A DNA stretch of 64,000 bases from Wyeomyia smithii (Eukaryota; Arthropoda; Insecta; Diptera; Culicidae): contig NC_073695.1 in the NCBI RefSeq assembly GCF_029784165.1, positions 99,243,485-99,307,484 on the forward strand, given 5' to 3'. Under the pieces are notes generated by a model. The model was not told the origin of the DNA, ran no database searches, and saw only the letters and a list, made by a program, of their open reading frames with translations. Positions 22,701-35,400 of this stretch are shown one piece after another. Both the position numbers and the translations under genes were made by a program. Numbering within the stretch: the first letter of the stretch is position 1; each line of letters begins with the position of its first letter.

Positions 22701-23879
22701 TCGAGGATGTTGTCATTTCGATAAAACCAATCATTTCAAACGATTTGTTATTTGACTTTGATCATATCCTATGGCCGATTCGTCGTGCATTTGCAGACTT
22801 TTAACACATCGCAAGGAATCAATTAAATTGGAACGTTCAAAAAGTACGATACCATATTCAAATTATGTTGAGGCCACATATATCGATCAAAGCAGGTATA
22901 GTTTTAAATAGTCTTTGAATTTCTTCGCTTTCCATAACTATTGAGCCACATATCAAATTGTTATGAAGTTTGTTATTTGTAAGTTCGAGAGATGACTTGT
23001 TCGTATGACACTAGTTATGTTCAAATAAGTCATGTAATCTTTGAGATAATAGACTTCCGTTGTTTTATTAACAATTTAATACATAACGGTTGCTTAAGTT
23101 CGATAATAATTAAATGAAATGGGAACGTATAGGGCAGCCAAACTTTTAAACCACGTGTTCAATCATAATTCATCAGGTACCCTTTAACTAGCTCGTTCAT
23201 TTTACATCAATATTGTTCAAATCGGTTGTATAGTTTCTGAGATAATGAAGTTTCGTGATTTTCACATTTCGGTACATTACAGACGAAGTTACAGTCCGCT
23301 TACAGTAAAATTCAATAGGGTGTTATGAGGCAGCTATACATTTCATTTGACACTAATTTTGTGGAAATCGGGTCAGCCATCTTTGAGAAAAGTGAGTGAG
23401 TCCAAGTAGTCTTCGGAATATGTTCCTTTTCATAGTCTGATTTCACATTTTTAAACATAACAGGCAAAGTAATTGCAAAACAAATCAATAGGGTCTTATG
23501 GGGCAACTAGACCTTCCATTTGGCACTGATTTTATGAAAATCGGTCTAGCCATCTCTGAGAAACATGAATGAGATTAAACAGTCTTCAGAACACGTTTCT
23601 TTTCATAACTTTTGAACCGCAAGTTCAATCTTCATAAAATTCAAAAGTTAAGGATTTTTAAGGCAGCCCGTTCATTTGAAATCAATGAAACACACACACA
23701 CACCCATCCACACACATACAGAAAATGCTCAGCTCGTCGAGCTGAGTCGAGTGATATATGCCATTCGGCCCTTTGGAGCACTTTTATACTTTCGGTTTTG
23801 CAAGTGATTGCTATACCTTTCTAGGAGAAAGGCAAAAATGCAAGTACTACTGATGTGACCACTTGAAACATTACATTAT

Positions 23880-24122
23880 CCCTTTCCGACCGAGCCCACA
23901 CAATTGTGTAGGTAAAAAATGACGGATAACAAAACCTAAACCGAAGCAATTCCTATATAAAAACACTTGCTTGCTCCGGTTTTTATTTTTCGTAGCAGCT
24001 ACGATGTTGACACTAGCGTTGTGAGCAATAAAACGATGAATAGGACGTTCAAAAAGCGAGAGAGTAGGTTTTGTTTGAGTCGCCTTCTACCTATGCAATT
24101 ATATGGGCCCGGTCGGAAAGGG
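23880..24122. mobile_element. MITE with CCCTTTCCGACCG ends, TTAT duplication
   Basis: The left end CCCTTTCCGACCGAGCCCAC and the right end form an inverted repeat of about 34 bp with a few mismatches. TTAT flanks both sides (23876-23879 and 24123-24126), close to the TTAA preference of piggyBac-type elements. No coding capacity. Confidence 0.8.
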
Positions 24123-24554
24123 TTATTGGATCGACTGAACATTAGAATCATGACCAAATGGCCGCATATAATGAAGCAAAAAATGCTCTTTCACTGAGTC
24201 AACGCTTCCGCTCGTTCTGTTCATGATATGAAACATAGAATGAAAGAATTGCGCTGCGAACTGGTTCCCTATCCTCCGGCCTCGTAAGATTCAGCTTCGA
24301 TCGGCCATTGCCTGTTTCTTCGACTGCTATAATAAGTGCATTACTCGCGATGTCTTATGTCTATGCCGAAGAATAATACAGTTTTTCTCGTAAAAAAGTT
24401 GGTTTTTCATTAGCAGGCCAAAGTTTTTTGAACCCATGAGGTGCTTGTAAGTATCAGACAATAAAAAATCCCAAAACTCTGCCTACCATCCAAGCTCGTC
24501 AGGAGTTTATGTTTTCCGAAAATTTTGAAATATTATTGTAATTATTTAATTTTC
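24123..24554. other. Unassigned stretch
   Basis: No gene or repeat boundary was recognised. Confidence 0.45.
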
Positions 24555-24750
24555 ACGGCAGTAGAGTCACAATACTTTCCAGTTGGATTCGAGGTACCAA
24601 GCCAGTCGCCGTAGGTTCGAGTCTCAGCGCAGGAGAGACTATTAATGTCAGTAGGATTGTCCGAAGTCTGTGTATAATAAATAATAAGGTAATAAGGACA
24701 AGTTCCGTATCGGAATGTAGCACCAAGGCTTTGCTTTGCCTTTTTAGAGT
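24555..24750 (+). mobile_element. Second tRNA-derived SINE family
   Basis: It contains TACCAAGCCAGTCGCCGTAG and a B box GGTTCGAGTCTC (24616-24627), then GTCTGTGTATAATAAATAAT and a 3' end TGTAGCACCAAGGCTTTGCT. The 3' end recurs at 55990-56078. The head is tRNA-like but the sequence is not a closed tRNA. The 5' edge is uncertain. Confidence 0.7.
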
Positions 24751-25194
24751 AAAAATATACAGAATACCACTGTCGCAAGCTTTTCATTGAGATTTTGAGA
24801 TGGAGATGTTACTCTGGCATTCTCTTTGAGCTTGTCATGCGGATTGATATTGTTGTTTCGATTCCAATTTCGATCACTGATATATTTTCGCAGCAATGTA
24901 AATCCAATATCTTGACAGTAGCAACGACACTGCTGTTCTAGATACTCTGATAAACGTCAGCTCTTGAAGATCATGTTACCTCGTCTGTCAATCATAGCAA
25001 GAACATTCGTAATGCAGTAAAAAGCTGATTGCGAGGGAGTTTACAAACCATTGCAAGTGACAGGCATCTTGCGCATTTCCATGGAACTCTTGAGTGCTTT
25101 GGAATCGCCACGAATTATTAAAAATTGACAGAAAAAATCAAATTCTTTTGGAATGAAGATTGGTAGGCAGGTGTTTAAAAATAATAATCAACCG
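24751..25194. other. Unassigned stretch
   Basis: No gene or repeat boundary was recognised. Confidence 0.45.
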
Positions 25195-25309
25195 AAAAAT
25201 CGAAAAAATCACTATAAAGCCTTATGAACATTTTTTAAGACCTTATTGAAGCTTTTTAGAGGTTTGACTGAAGACCGTCTAGAGGCGGCACTGGACACTA
25301 GAGGGTTAA
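25195..25309. mobile_element. Left-truncated copy of the TTAA MITE
   Basis: AAAAAATCACT, GAAGCTTTTTAGAGGTTTGA, AGACCGTCTAGAGGCGG and GGACACTAGAGGGTTAA match the right part of the 15328-15469 MITE. The left TIR is missing or degraded beyond recognition. TTAA is at 25306-25309. Confidence 0.8.
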
Positions 25310-25465
25310 GTGATTGACTTGTATTTGGCGTAAAACACGGGTACATTATCAAAATAGGCTGAAAATGGTTGAAGAACCTTCAGAATTAATTGATAATTAA
25401 TAATTTTCAGCGCGTCAAGAACGTAGCTGACCACGCATAACGGGAGCTAATAAATGATGACGTTT

Positions 25466-26370
25466 CCCAAGTAACACACGTTGGTATAGAATAGTTGACG
25501 TTACCTATTCCTTGACATCAATATCACCAGAAAAGCGCAAAACATGAAGGCTAGTAGAACAAGTACTGATAACTGCATGAAAGCAAGCCAACTTGATATA
25601 ATTAAGTGGCAAAATACATCTCGACTACTAATACGGCAATGCGCAAATCTGTTGCTATGACAACTGTTAACCAGCGCATGCGCAAATGTGTTGTGTCTGC
25701 GCAGTGCAACTAAATCGACAATTGCTTTTATCAGTGGCAGTTTTAATTCATTTTAAAATTATGACAAAAAATAATATTCAACCTTTCAAAAAGAGTTCTT
25801 TTTCCCTTGAATATTGAAATTGTTTTCGTATAGTTTCAACGTTATCTGGATAAAAAATCTAACAAAACTAGAAAACGTTGTTAAATATACAATAACAAAA
25901 AACTGAAGTGATATTGGTTACACTGCAAGCGTGTTGTTTATCTTTTGATGGCGCGTTTTGACCCGCTTCGAATAAATATGGAAATCGTTCATATTATTTA
26001 AATATTAATTTGATCAAGTAATTTTAAGTTGGGTGTTGAATGCTACGACTATTGTACATGACTATTGGAAAAGCATTTTGCAGTTGACTATTGGAAAAGC
26101 ATTTTGCAGGTACGTAGTGTAGTTATTAGACGGTGTAATATCTTACGAAAAGATCCAGTGATAGTGATTGTCATTCTTGAACTCATGTTATTCAAAACAT
26201 CTCCAAAACCAGAAAAAAACAAGCTTGTTTTCGAAATGCGGTTGTATTACTGATGGAAAACAACTTCAAACACAATATAATAACACAAGTTTTCAATTGC
26301 GCTTGTAGTACACCTATATGACTACTTTCGTTGTGACTTATTTTCTAACATGTTTTGTGTGTTACTTGGG
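25466..26370. mobile_element. TIR element with CCCAAGTAACACAC ends
   Basis: CCCAAGTAACACAC at 25466 and its inverse GTGTGTTACTTGGG ending at 26370 are perfect 14-bp inverted repeats. No transposase. A 24-bp direct repeat (GACTATTGGAAAAGCATTTT plus GCAG) occurs at 26060 and 26086. No target duplication is clear. Confidence 0.7.
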
Positions 26371-29045
26371 TTACTGCTACTAGAGATTGAGCAATCCTCT
26401 GCATCGTTCACAAGTGTTATTGGAAGGAGTTTGTGCTAGAGGGCAGGTACTGATCTAGATCCACCAAGGTTGGTGGGGTTATTTTTGTAATACGAATTCG
26501 CGGACGATTCTTCTCACCATTAGTCGAACTCAACTAAGTGGCAATTGTACAGAAAACAAGAATAATTAGTCTTTATTTTAGCGAGATGATATGTAGAGGT
26601 TCCCTAATGAATAACTGACAGATTGTATTACTCGTTTGACAGAAAAGATAAATTACTAAACGTTCAAAATGTCCAGGGAGTTGATCACAAGGATTGTAAA
26701 CACAAGATGCCCAGTATAAGATCGGCACTGTGACAAATTCATTTCACAAGCACAGACCTCTATTTTTTCCAGATCGTTGCACTCGTTCAGCCGACAGAAA
26801 CTACACCAATAAAGTATCGATCGAAAATAAAATGTGTTGGCTCTGTCAAAACTTGCTCTATCCGACGGGAATCTGACCGGTTAAGGTAGGCCCACACGAT
26901 TGCAGCTGTTCCCAGCGCCGCTGCACTATTTTAAGACGGCTAAAACTACCGCATGTACCACAACACTGTGCAGATGCAGGTGTCGACAGTTGGCGGGTTG
27001 CGTGCAATTCACCACTTACACGCCCACTTTAATCCACTTCCAGCTGATCTGCAACAAGCGGGTTGCAGCGGCAACGCGGGCAAGTAAGCTATGAGCTGAT
27101 GGTTTCCATTAGATTTCGTTTGCCCAGAAGGAAGTGAAGGATCGTGGAAGTAACGCCAACGGATCTAAAGTTTTGTGATCTTTCCGTAACATTTATCCTA
27201 CCACAGACCTGGAAAGTGCGATCAGCGGATGATTCAAATGGTCGTGCGAAACTTATAGATTGTCAAGCAGAAAAGGATGCTTATTTACATAGGTCGTTGG
27301 ATTGGATTCATGGTTAAGAAGTGGAGGGGTTGCCAAAATCAATTTTATTATAAGCGGAAGCCGATTTTATAATAAGATGGCACTGAATTGATTGATTATG
27401 TATTTAAGTCATAGTAATATCTCAAATCTTCGAAACTCAATTTTTTTTTCCGCATGAACGCAAAATAAATTGCACAACAAATCAAACTATTCGTCACTCA
27501 TTTTGTGTGTGCTTTGTCCGAGCAACATTGTGGTAGACGTCACACCTGATTGTCTCTTTAATCGTCAGACAAAACGGCATTGCCGTAAACAGAGATTCAA
27601 ATTATTCAATCATTAACGTCCATCACAGCAATTAGTCTCATCAACACTCGTTTTCATTGATTTGTTTTGACAAATATAATAACAAGCCGAGAGGAATTGA
27701 TTACAAACGGTTACATTACTGATTCCGTCGTCGTTCGGGCACGGCCAAATGGCAAGTGTTGCTCTTGGCCCGTATCGCTTGAACCGTGACAGTATGCAAT
27801 GCCATACGAACCGCTTGTCGGGGACGAATTTGTTACTCGATACAAATCACCTTCGGTCGATGAAGCAATTCGAGTAACGTGTTATTACAGGGAATTCGCA
27901 CCAATGCACCAATCAGTCAGACATGTGTTCAACACACACATCGCAGGAGATAGTTAATTTCTTGCTTGAAACAATCCGGCTGTGTTGCTATTAGTTGCGG
28001 TTTATTTTTTATCACTTCCAGAGGTGTCCAGAGGTAACAGAGCGTTTAAGGCCGCTATCGTTCGGGGCGAGAGCTACAATGGAAAAGTTTGTATCGCGGC
28101 GGTGGAAAAAATAAAACTATTCATTAGCTGTTCCATCCGATTACCGATGCCAGGCTGACTTGAAGTGAAAAAATGAGCATAAGAAACTGACAATGAATTC
28201 AAGTTACCGGGTAAAAACATCAACATATACAGTCCGTCTTATGGTCGGAGCTTTTGTCTGTTCGTCTGCTGGTTTTTGCATAGCGGCGGCGCGCGAAATT
28301 TCCGATCCGGAATGTTAGTCAAATCGACTGTGTCATTTGATTAACGTGTGGTTTTGTGCTGTAAATTTTAGTCGAAAGTATTTGTTGCTGCCTACCAGGC
28401 AGGTCGAGCAACACTGTAAAACTACAAGTAAAATATGCAAAAGTACAAATAAATCATTTTAAGGGAAAAAAAATGAAAAAATGTCCGAATCGAGCTTAAA
28501 ACATATTGTAAATAGCTCAATATAAGCTCAAAGAGAACATATCACAGTTATATTCAAATTGAGTTACTTTCAAACTAAAAATTTCCTTCTTAAGAAAGGG
28601 AAAGGCTAAAGAGGAAAATGATGTGAAAACAAGCGATCATACTCGATAAAGCAAAAATCAGAAAATGGTTCAAAACTAAGTTTAAAATTGTCTCAAAATT
28701 CCAAAATGATATCCGAAATTAGAATCAGAATTACTGAAATATGTTTTCAAATGTTATAGAAACGAAAAAAAAACTCTTAATGAAACTAGAAAAGTTACGG
28801 TGGGAAAATCCCGAATTAAACAGGAATAGCAAAACTATATAAAACAGAGAGATCACGAGCTAAGCTTGTAATTACAAGAAATCATTTCATAAACTAAAAA
28901 AGCTGAAAACGTAGTTAAAAATCATAAAAGACATGAAAAGAAACTGAGTCAAAGTAGAAGTATTTCTTAATGTCACAAAAAAAAATTAAATTATGTTCAG
29001 AATCACTGAAAACTTATCACAAGAAAACGAAGAAATAAAAAATGG
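26371..29045. other. Low-copy region without a recognisable gene
   Basis: 2.7 kb with none of the repeat families seen elsewhere in the window and no recognisable coding exon. The part at 27700-28330 is relatively GC- and CpG-rich, which could reflect conserved non-coding or regulatory DNA. 28440-29040 is very A-rich with no ORF. Confidence 0.45.
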
Positions 29046-29211
29046 TACACTAAGGTCGCTTTTTACGCGTGTTTTTTGACGCAGCTTTTTTTTACCTGGA
29101 TTCCGGAATTTACGTGGATTTCGAAATTTACGCGTTTTTTTACGCGAATTCTGGAATTTACGCGTTTTTTAAGCGGCACGTATCCCCTACGTAAAAAGCG
29201 ACTTTAGTGTG
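29046..29211. mobile_element. 166-bp MITE with TACACTAAGGTCGC ends
   Basis: The left end TACACTAAGGTCGCTTTTTA and the right end (ending GCGACTTTAGTGTG) are inverted repeats. The interior is built of TTTACGCG modules separated by GGATTCCGGAATT-type palindromes, much like the modules of the unrelated-ended MITE at 297-807. Confidence 0.8.
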
Positions 29212-29284
29212 TTTTGAAAAATAGAAATAAATACTAGTCTTTAGTGGTTGTTACATCAAGGCAACCAGTGAAAAGTTGTCCTTA

Positions 29285-29640
29285 ACATTAGAGTGGAACA
29301 TCATCGAGTTTATCTTCGACGAAGAAAACGAAGTTACGTTCGGACGTTGTTGTTTAACCGCTACCAGGACCTCTTCGAGAACGATGCAGGCCAGCTGAAT
29401 GATGCGGCGAAGGTACGTTTACTTCTCCGGAAGCTGGACACCCATTCGCACAGCCGCTATCTCAACTACATCCTGTCAAAGCTTCCCAAGGACGTGAAGA
29501 TTGAAGACACAGTCAAGATTCTCAACAAAATCTTCGCGCATCAAACGTCAAACGTTCCGGAAGCGGTTCATGTGTCTTTTCACGATTGTTGTTGACCATC
29601 TGCCGATGAACACTCAGCAAGCAGAGAGCACTCAACCGCT
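29285..29640 (+). pseudogene. Ty3/gypsy-type Gag fragment
   Basis: The frame reads FNRYQDLFENDAGQLNDAAK, then VRLLLRKLDTHSHSRYLNYI and LSKLPKDVKIEDTV. This is the capsid-like stretch of insect Ty3/gypsy-type LTR retrotransposon Gag proteins (from memory of the family pattern F.RYEDLF..DA..L.D.AKVRLLLRKL). The first residues lie in another frame (FIFDEENEVTF), so there is a frameshift near 29350. No protease, RT or LTR is visible nearby. It is an isolated relic. Confidence 0.7.
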
Positions 29641-29649
29641 GTTCAAATA

Positions 29650-30175
29650 TTGTTGACCTCAGCCAGGTTTTTACCCGACGTTATGTGCTGAACGAGCGTT
29701 CAATCGTGCATGTTTCCATGGTAGAGCAAGTGCAATTTTAACTGCTTTCTCAGTCACAGGGAAAAAAGAACGGGCTTCAGCAAGCAGGTCTATAAGATCT
29801 TACTCTTCCAAGTTCCTACGGTCTGCTCTCATACTGCGGCAATGTTAATACAAAACTTCCACCTCTCCAACAAAATTGTCAATTTCATAAAAAAATACGA
29901 AATATTCGGTTTTGCGCGTGAACTCTTCCAACGACATACGTATTACGTTAGCGGAATGCAGCAAGGACAACGCGTAGGCAGGTGCAATATCTTCATCGAA
30001 CCGTGTTTCCAGTGAGGTTACAAAAGAATCAAGGTAAGGAATTGTCACAGCTCGGTTCCAATACTCCAAGCTAGTTGATGCAGGCGGATTTGCCCGGTAT
30101 ATTTGCCGCTGCAATATCCTTGGTGGATCAACTGAAAAACCTGTGCAATTCCACACAACAGCGCAAGAATTTCAA
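29650..30175 (-). pseudogene. hAT transposase C-terminal relic (ZMYM/52-kDa-repressor type)
   Basis: Read on the - strand, the 29845-30156 part encodes LEYWNRAVTIPYLDSFVTSL and ETRFDEDIAPAYALSLL. After frame changes this is followed by LIDLLAEARSFFPVTEKAVK and ETCTIERSFST with an internal stop, then RRVKTWLR. The ERSFST...RRVKTWLR phrase is the hAT C-terminal dimerisation hallmark (ERxFS). A functional protein would bind transposon ends and cut DNA with an RNase H-like fold. Frame breaks and a stop show it is dead. It is not inside any TIR-bounded element I could define. Confidence 0.7.
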
Positions 30176-30274
30176 TCAATTATTTTTGATCTGGCTGATA
30201 CTTTACACAGATGTTTCTATGGGCTAAAGATGTCGTTTTGTGCTATTAAGGTTATTAAAAACAAAATTCTGTCA

Positions 30275-31442
30275 TGGTAGCCATCGCCACAAACGCAGTG
30301 ATTACTTTCTACAAGCCCTTTACGAAGGAAGTGCGTGTTTAACGTGTAGTGATTGGACATAAGTCTGGACATCACGCGAATGAAGTCCCGACCGACATCC
30401 AACCCCATGATTCCTGCTTTCGTCGATACCTTAGGAGAAATGGAGTGTAACCACCGTCCCAGTTCATCTGAATTCCATGATAATTGCCAACTATTAAGTG
30501 TTCTCTGACGCAAAATACTATAAAATTCATCAGAAGCAATTGATCTTTCATAAATATCGCCATCAATAGCACCCACCTTAGCTAAAGAGTCAGCCTTTTC
30601 ATTGCCCGGAATCGAGCAACGAGAAGGGACCCACGCTAAGGTAACCCGGTAATTTTTATCTGTTAAAGCACTTAAAAACCACCGTATTTTCCCCAGGAAA
30701 TACGGGGTGTGCTCTACAGTCTTCATCGATCGCAGAGCCTCAATGGCACTGAAACTGTCTGTGAAGATGAAGTAGTGGTCTATGGGTAGGGTTTCGATGA
30801 TCCCAAGAGAGTACTGAATAGCAGCAAGTTCTGCGACGTACACGGAAGCAGGAGCATCGAGTTTGTAAGAGGCGGTAAAATTTTCATGATAAACACCGAA
30901 GCCAGTGGACTCATATAGATTAGATCCGTCAGTGTAAAACCTTTTATCATAACTAACATGTTTAAACTTATTGGAAAAAATCTTAGGGATCTCTTGTGGT
31001 TGCAATTGATCCGGGATACCAATAATGTCTTTTTTCATGGTGGTGTCGAAGAATATAGCATTGTCAGAAGTACCTAAAAGTGCGACATTTGAGGAATCGT
31101 ATGAAGAAGGATTAATATTTTGAGCCATATAGTCAAAATATAAAGTCATAAATCTGGATTGAGATTGAGGGTCGACCAACCTCTCGAAATTTTCAATTAC
31201 TAATGGGTTCATAACTGTGCTTTGAATTAGCAACCGGTAAGAGAGATTCCAAAAACGATGTTTCAACGGAAGAATACCCGCTAACACTTCAAGACTCATC
31301 GTATGGGTCGACTGCATGCAGACCAAGGCAATACGCAAACAACGATATAGTATTCTCTCTAATTTTATAATGTGCGTGTTCGCGGCGGAGCGAAAGCAGA
31401 AACAACCTACTCAAGAACTGACAATATCGTTGTTTGGTATAA
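30275..31442 (-). pseudogene. LOA-like ORF2, RNase H and C-terminal block
   Basis: An open block (31338-30217, of which about 30275 onward is genuine) continues the polymerase of the split element. It contains CMQSTHTMSLEVLAG (thumb end), FYTDGSN, VAELAA, FTDSFSA and GNEKADSLAK, so all four RNase H acidic motifs are kept. It ends at CVCGDGYHDR, just before the final residues of the zinc motif, after which the sequence departs from the family. No stops occur within the block, but it is separated from its RT by 5.4 kb of inserted DNA. Confidence 0.85.
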
Positions 31443-32426
31443 CCTAGAAGCAGCGTTGCCAACCCTCCAGTTTTTCCTGGATATCTCCAGTTTTCTTTGA
31501 AGATCGTCAGCGAAGCAGCTGAAGGTTGAATATTTTCAGTTTTTTGAAAATTGTTCCAGTTTTATCCAGTTTTCTGTTAATCACCACATTTTTTGAATTC
31601 ATTCCCGTTACATGTATGGTATTTTCAGTATTTTGTGCATTCATGCGCCTCGGTTGTAAGTTTTTTTTACGAAATCTACTTAATTTCAAGTGCACCAGTG
31701 ACTATAACCTCCATGTGTAAACATTTTTCTTTCAGCCTTTTTGGTTACATGCAATAATACGGTGCAGCATTTTTGAACCGAAAATCAAATGAATTTATGT
31801 AAAAGCTTCAAATTTAAATATACAGTTTTCTCCAGTTTTTTATTTAGAATTCCTCTAGCTTTTTATAAAAACCTAAATTAATCCACCTAGCGGTCAGACT
31901 CAGCCTTTCTCATTCAAACTTATTATTTATAAAAATAGATTTACATAAATGCTTAAATCCAAAAAGGATTATTCACTCTTTGGGTTCTAAAATATTGATG
32001 TTGTAATTAAAGTATAAAATATGAAATTTGACGTAATGTAAGTGCTTCAGAAATAGCGAAATATAAGAAATGACTCTCAATTTCGAACAATTTAATCACG
32101 AGCGATACCGGGAACGTTCAAATAGTACGATACCACATTTAAATCATGTTGAGGCCATATATATATATTGATCAAAGCAGCTATAGTGTTGAATAGTCTT
32201 TGAATTTCTTTTCTTCACAAAACTTATGAACAGTATGTCAAATTTTTATGAAGTTTGTTATTTGTAAGTTTGAGAGATGACTCGTTTGTATGACACTAGT
32301 TATGTTCAAATAAGTCGTGTAATACTTGAGATAATAGACTTTCGATGTTTTACAGATTAAAACATAACGGTTGCTTAAGTTTGACTACAATCAAATGAAA
32401 AGGGAACGTATGGGGGAGCCAAACTT

Positions 32427-35400
32427 GGGCTTCAAATGGTGAGTCGACAACTTGGAAGGAACGTCAAACTTAGCTCCGGTCCTCACAAGTTCCTATCTCA
32501 CGCCTCCACGAGTCATATGATACAATAGACTACCAGTTAAAACATGGACACAACTGGTTGGCGTTGCCTGGGCAATGTTGTCATCCGACAATAGCTAAGT
32601 GAGAAGGTGCAACGCGATCGTTGGCGCGGTAACCATATCTCGGCGGTAGAGGAAATGCTTCGCCAACCCGAGCGTCTGTTCACCAAGATGGTGCGGCTCA
32701 AAACAGCGTCTGATCTCCATGTTAGGAGCGGCTGATCAACGTCCTGGTGTCAGCGTGGGACTCTAATCAGAGCTGACACGATGGCCCTCCGGCGAGACAG
32801 GGGGTTGGGGAAGCCCAACAAGCCGCCCCGAAAAACACCAAATGTTGCAAATATCGAAGAAGTTAATACGGATCGGAACAATCGGCACAGACCTAGGCGA
32901 CGAAATAAGGACTACGATTGGATACTCGGTACATGGAACTGCAGATCGTTAGGCTTTCACGGCTGCGACAGGATCATATATGATGAACTAAATCCACGCA
33001 ACTTCGAAATCGTAGCACTGCAGGAACTTTGCTGGTCGGGAGAGAAGGTATGGAAAAGCGGACATCGAGAGGCTACCTTTTATCAGAGCTGTTGCACTAC
33101 CAACGAGCTTGGAACGGGCTTTATAGTGCTGGGTAGGATGCGCCAACGCGTGATCGGGTGGCAGCCGATCAGTGCGAGGATGTGTAAGTTGAGAATTAAG
33201 GGCCGGTTCTTAAACTTTAGCACCATCAACGTGCACTGCCCACACGAATGAAGAGCCGACGATGAGAAACAAGCGTTTTATACGCAGCTGGAGCAGATGT
33301 ATGATAGCTGTCCGCAACGGGGCGTTAAGATCGTCATCGGTGATATGAACGCTCAGATAGGACGGGAGGCAATGTACAGACCGGTGATAGGGCCGAATAG
33401 CCTGCACGCCGCATGATAACGGCCAACGATGTGTGAACTTTGCAGCCTCCCGCGGTATGGAAGTCAGAGGTACCTTCTTCCCCCGCAAAGACATCCACAA
33501 AGCCACCTGGAGATCACCTGGCTTACAATAGGAGAACCAAATCGACCACGTTCTAATCGATGGTAAATTCTTCTCTGACGTCATCAACGTTCGCACCTAC
33601 CGCAGTGCGAATATTGATTCGGACCATTACCTTGTTGCAGTATGCATGCGCTCAAAACTTTCGACGGCGCGAAACACGCGTCAAAGTCGCCCACCGCGAC
33701 CAAACATCGGGCAACTACGGGACGCCGAGAATGCACGGGAGTACGCGCAGCAGCTGGAAGCAGCATTACCAACGGAAGAGCAGCTTGGCGCAGCTACTCT
33801 TGAAGATGGCTGGAGGGACATTCGATCAGCCATAGGTAGTACTGCTGTAGCGGCGCTTGGTACTATGGCTCCGAACAGGAGAAACGACTGGTTTGACGAC
33901 GAGTGCAAACAGTTAGTGGAAGAGAAGAATGCAGCACGAGCGAGAATGCTGCAACACCAAACGAGGGCGAACGTGGAGCGCTACCGACGCGCACGGAACA
34001 GGCAAAACTCGGTCTTACGGAAGAAGAAGCGCCAGGAGGAAGATCGAGATCGCGAGGCGATGGAGGCACTGTACCGTGCGAATGACACACGAAAGTTCTA
34101 CGAGAAGCTGAACTGTTCCCGCAAAGGCTATGTGCCACAAGCCGACATGTGCAGGGACCTGGGCGGCAACCTTCTCACGAACAAAAGTGAGGCGATTGAC
34201 GGGTGGAAGCAGTACTACGATGAGCACCTTAATGGCGATGTAGCAGAGGACGACGACGGAGTGGTAGTAGATCTCGGTGTACGCGCAGATGACGACAGAG
34301 TCCCCCAGAAAGCCCCTGACCTCCAGGAGGTTAGAGAGGAGATCGGCCGGCTGAAAAACAATGAAGCCGATGGAGCTGACCAACTCCCCAGTGAGCTGTT
34401 AAAACACGGTGGTGAATCACTGGCTAAGGCGCTACACTGGGTTATTGCCAAGATTTGGGAGGAGGAGGTAGTACCGGAGAAGTGGATGGAGGGTACAGTT
34501 TGCCTCATCTACAAAAAAGGCAACAAGTTGGATTGCTGCAACTACCGCGCAATCACGTTGCTGAACGCCGCCTACAAGGTACTCTCTCAAATTCTGTGCC
34601 GTCGACTATCACCGTTTGCAAGGGAATTCGTGGGGCAATACCAAGCGGGATATATGGGTGCCCGCGCCATCACGGACCAAATATTCGCGGTACGGCAGGT
34701 CCTACAGAAGTGCCGTGAGTATAACGTGCCCACACATCACTTGTTCATCGATTTTAAACCGGCATACGACACAATCGTTCGAGACCAGCTATGGCAGATT
34801 ATGCACGATTACGGCTTTCCGGATAAATTGACACGGTTGGTCAAGTCGACGATGGATCGGGTGATTTGCGTAGTTCGAGTTTCGGGGACACTCTCGAGTC
34901 CCTTCGAATCTCGAAGAGGGTTACGGCAAGGTGATGGATTATCGTGCTTGCTATTCAACATCGCTTTGGAAGGTATGATACGTAGGGCTGGTATCGACAC
35001 GAGTGGCACGATTTTTAGAAGGTCTGTTCAGCTCTTTGGCTTCGCCGATGACATTGATATTGTAGCACGAACCCTTGAAAAGATGACGGAGACGTACATC
35101 AGACTGAAGGCTGAAGCCGGACGAATTGGGCTGGCCATAAACGCATCGAAGACCAAGTACATGAGAGGAAGAGGTTCCAGAGAAGACAGTGTTAACCTCC
35201 CGCCACGAATTCATATTAGCGGTGATGAAATCGAGGTGGTAGACGAGTTCGTGTACCTGGGCTCACTGGTGACTGCTGACAACGACACCAGCAGAGAAAT
35301 TCGTCGACGCATTATAGCAGGAAATCGTGCCTACTTTGGACTCCGGAGGACACTCCGCTCGAATAAAATCCGCCGCCACACGAAGTTAACCATCTACAAA

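Larger units (their letters stand above)
21116..23838. repeat. Interspersed repeat A, copy 1
   Basis: It starts AAATTAATCCACCTAGCGGT and ends CCTTTCTAGGAGAAAGGCAA. The same ends and much of the interior recur at 31867-36793, so this is a defined mobile repeat family. The right part contains repeated phrases such as GGTC(T/C)AGCCATCTCTGAGAAA and a CA-rich microsatellite at 23690-23720 followed by the palindrome CTCAGCTCGTCGAGCTGAG. No coding frame. The mobilisation type is unknown; the ends share only a weak inverted GCCTTTCTC motif. Confidence 0.75.
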
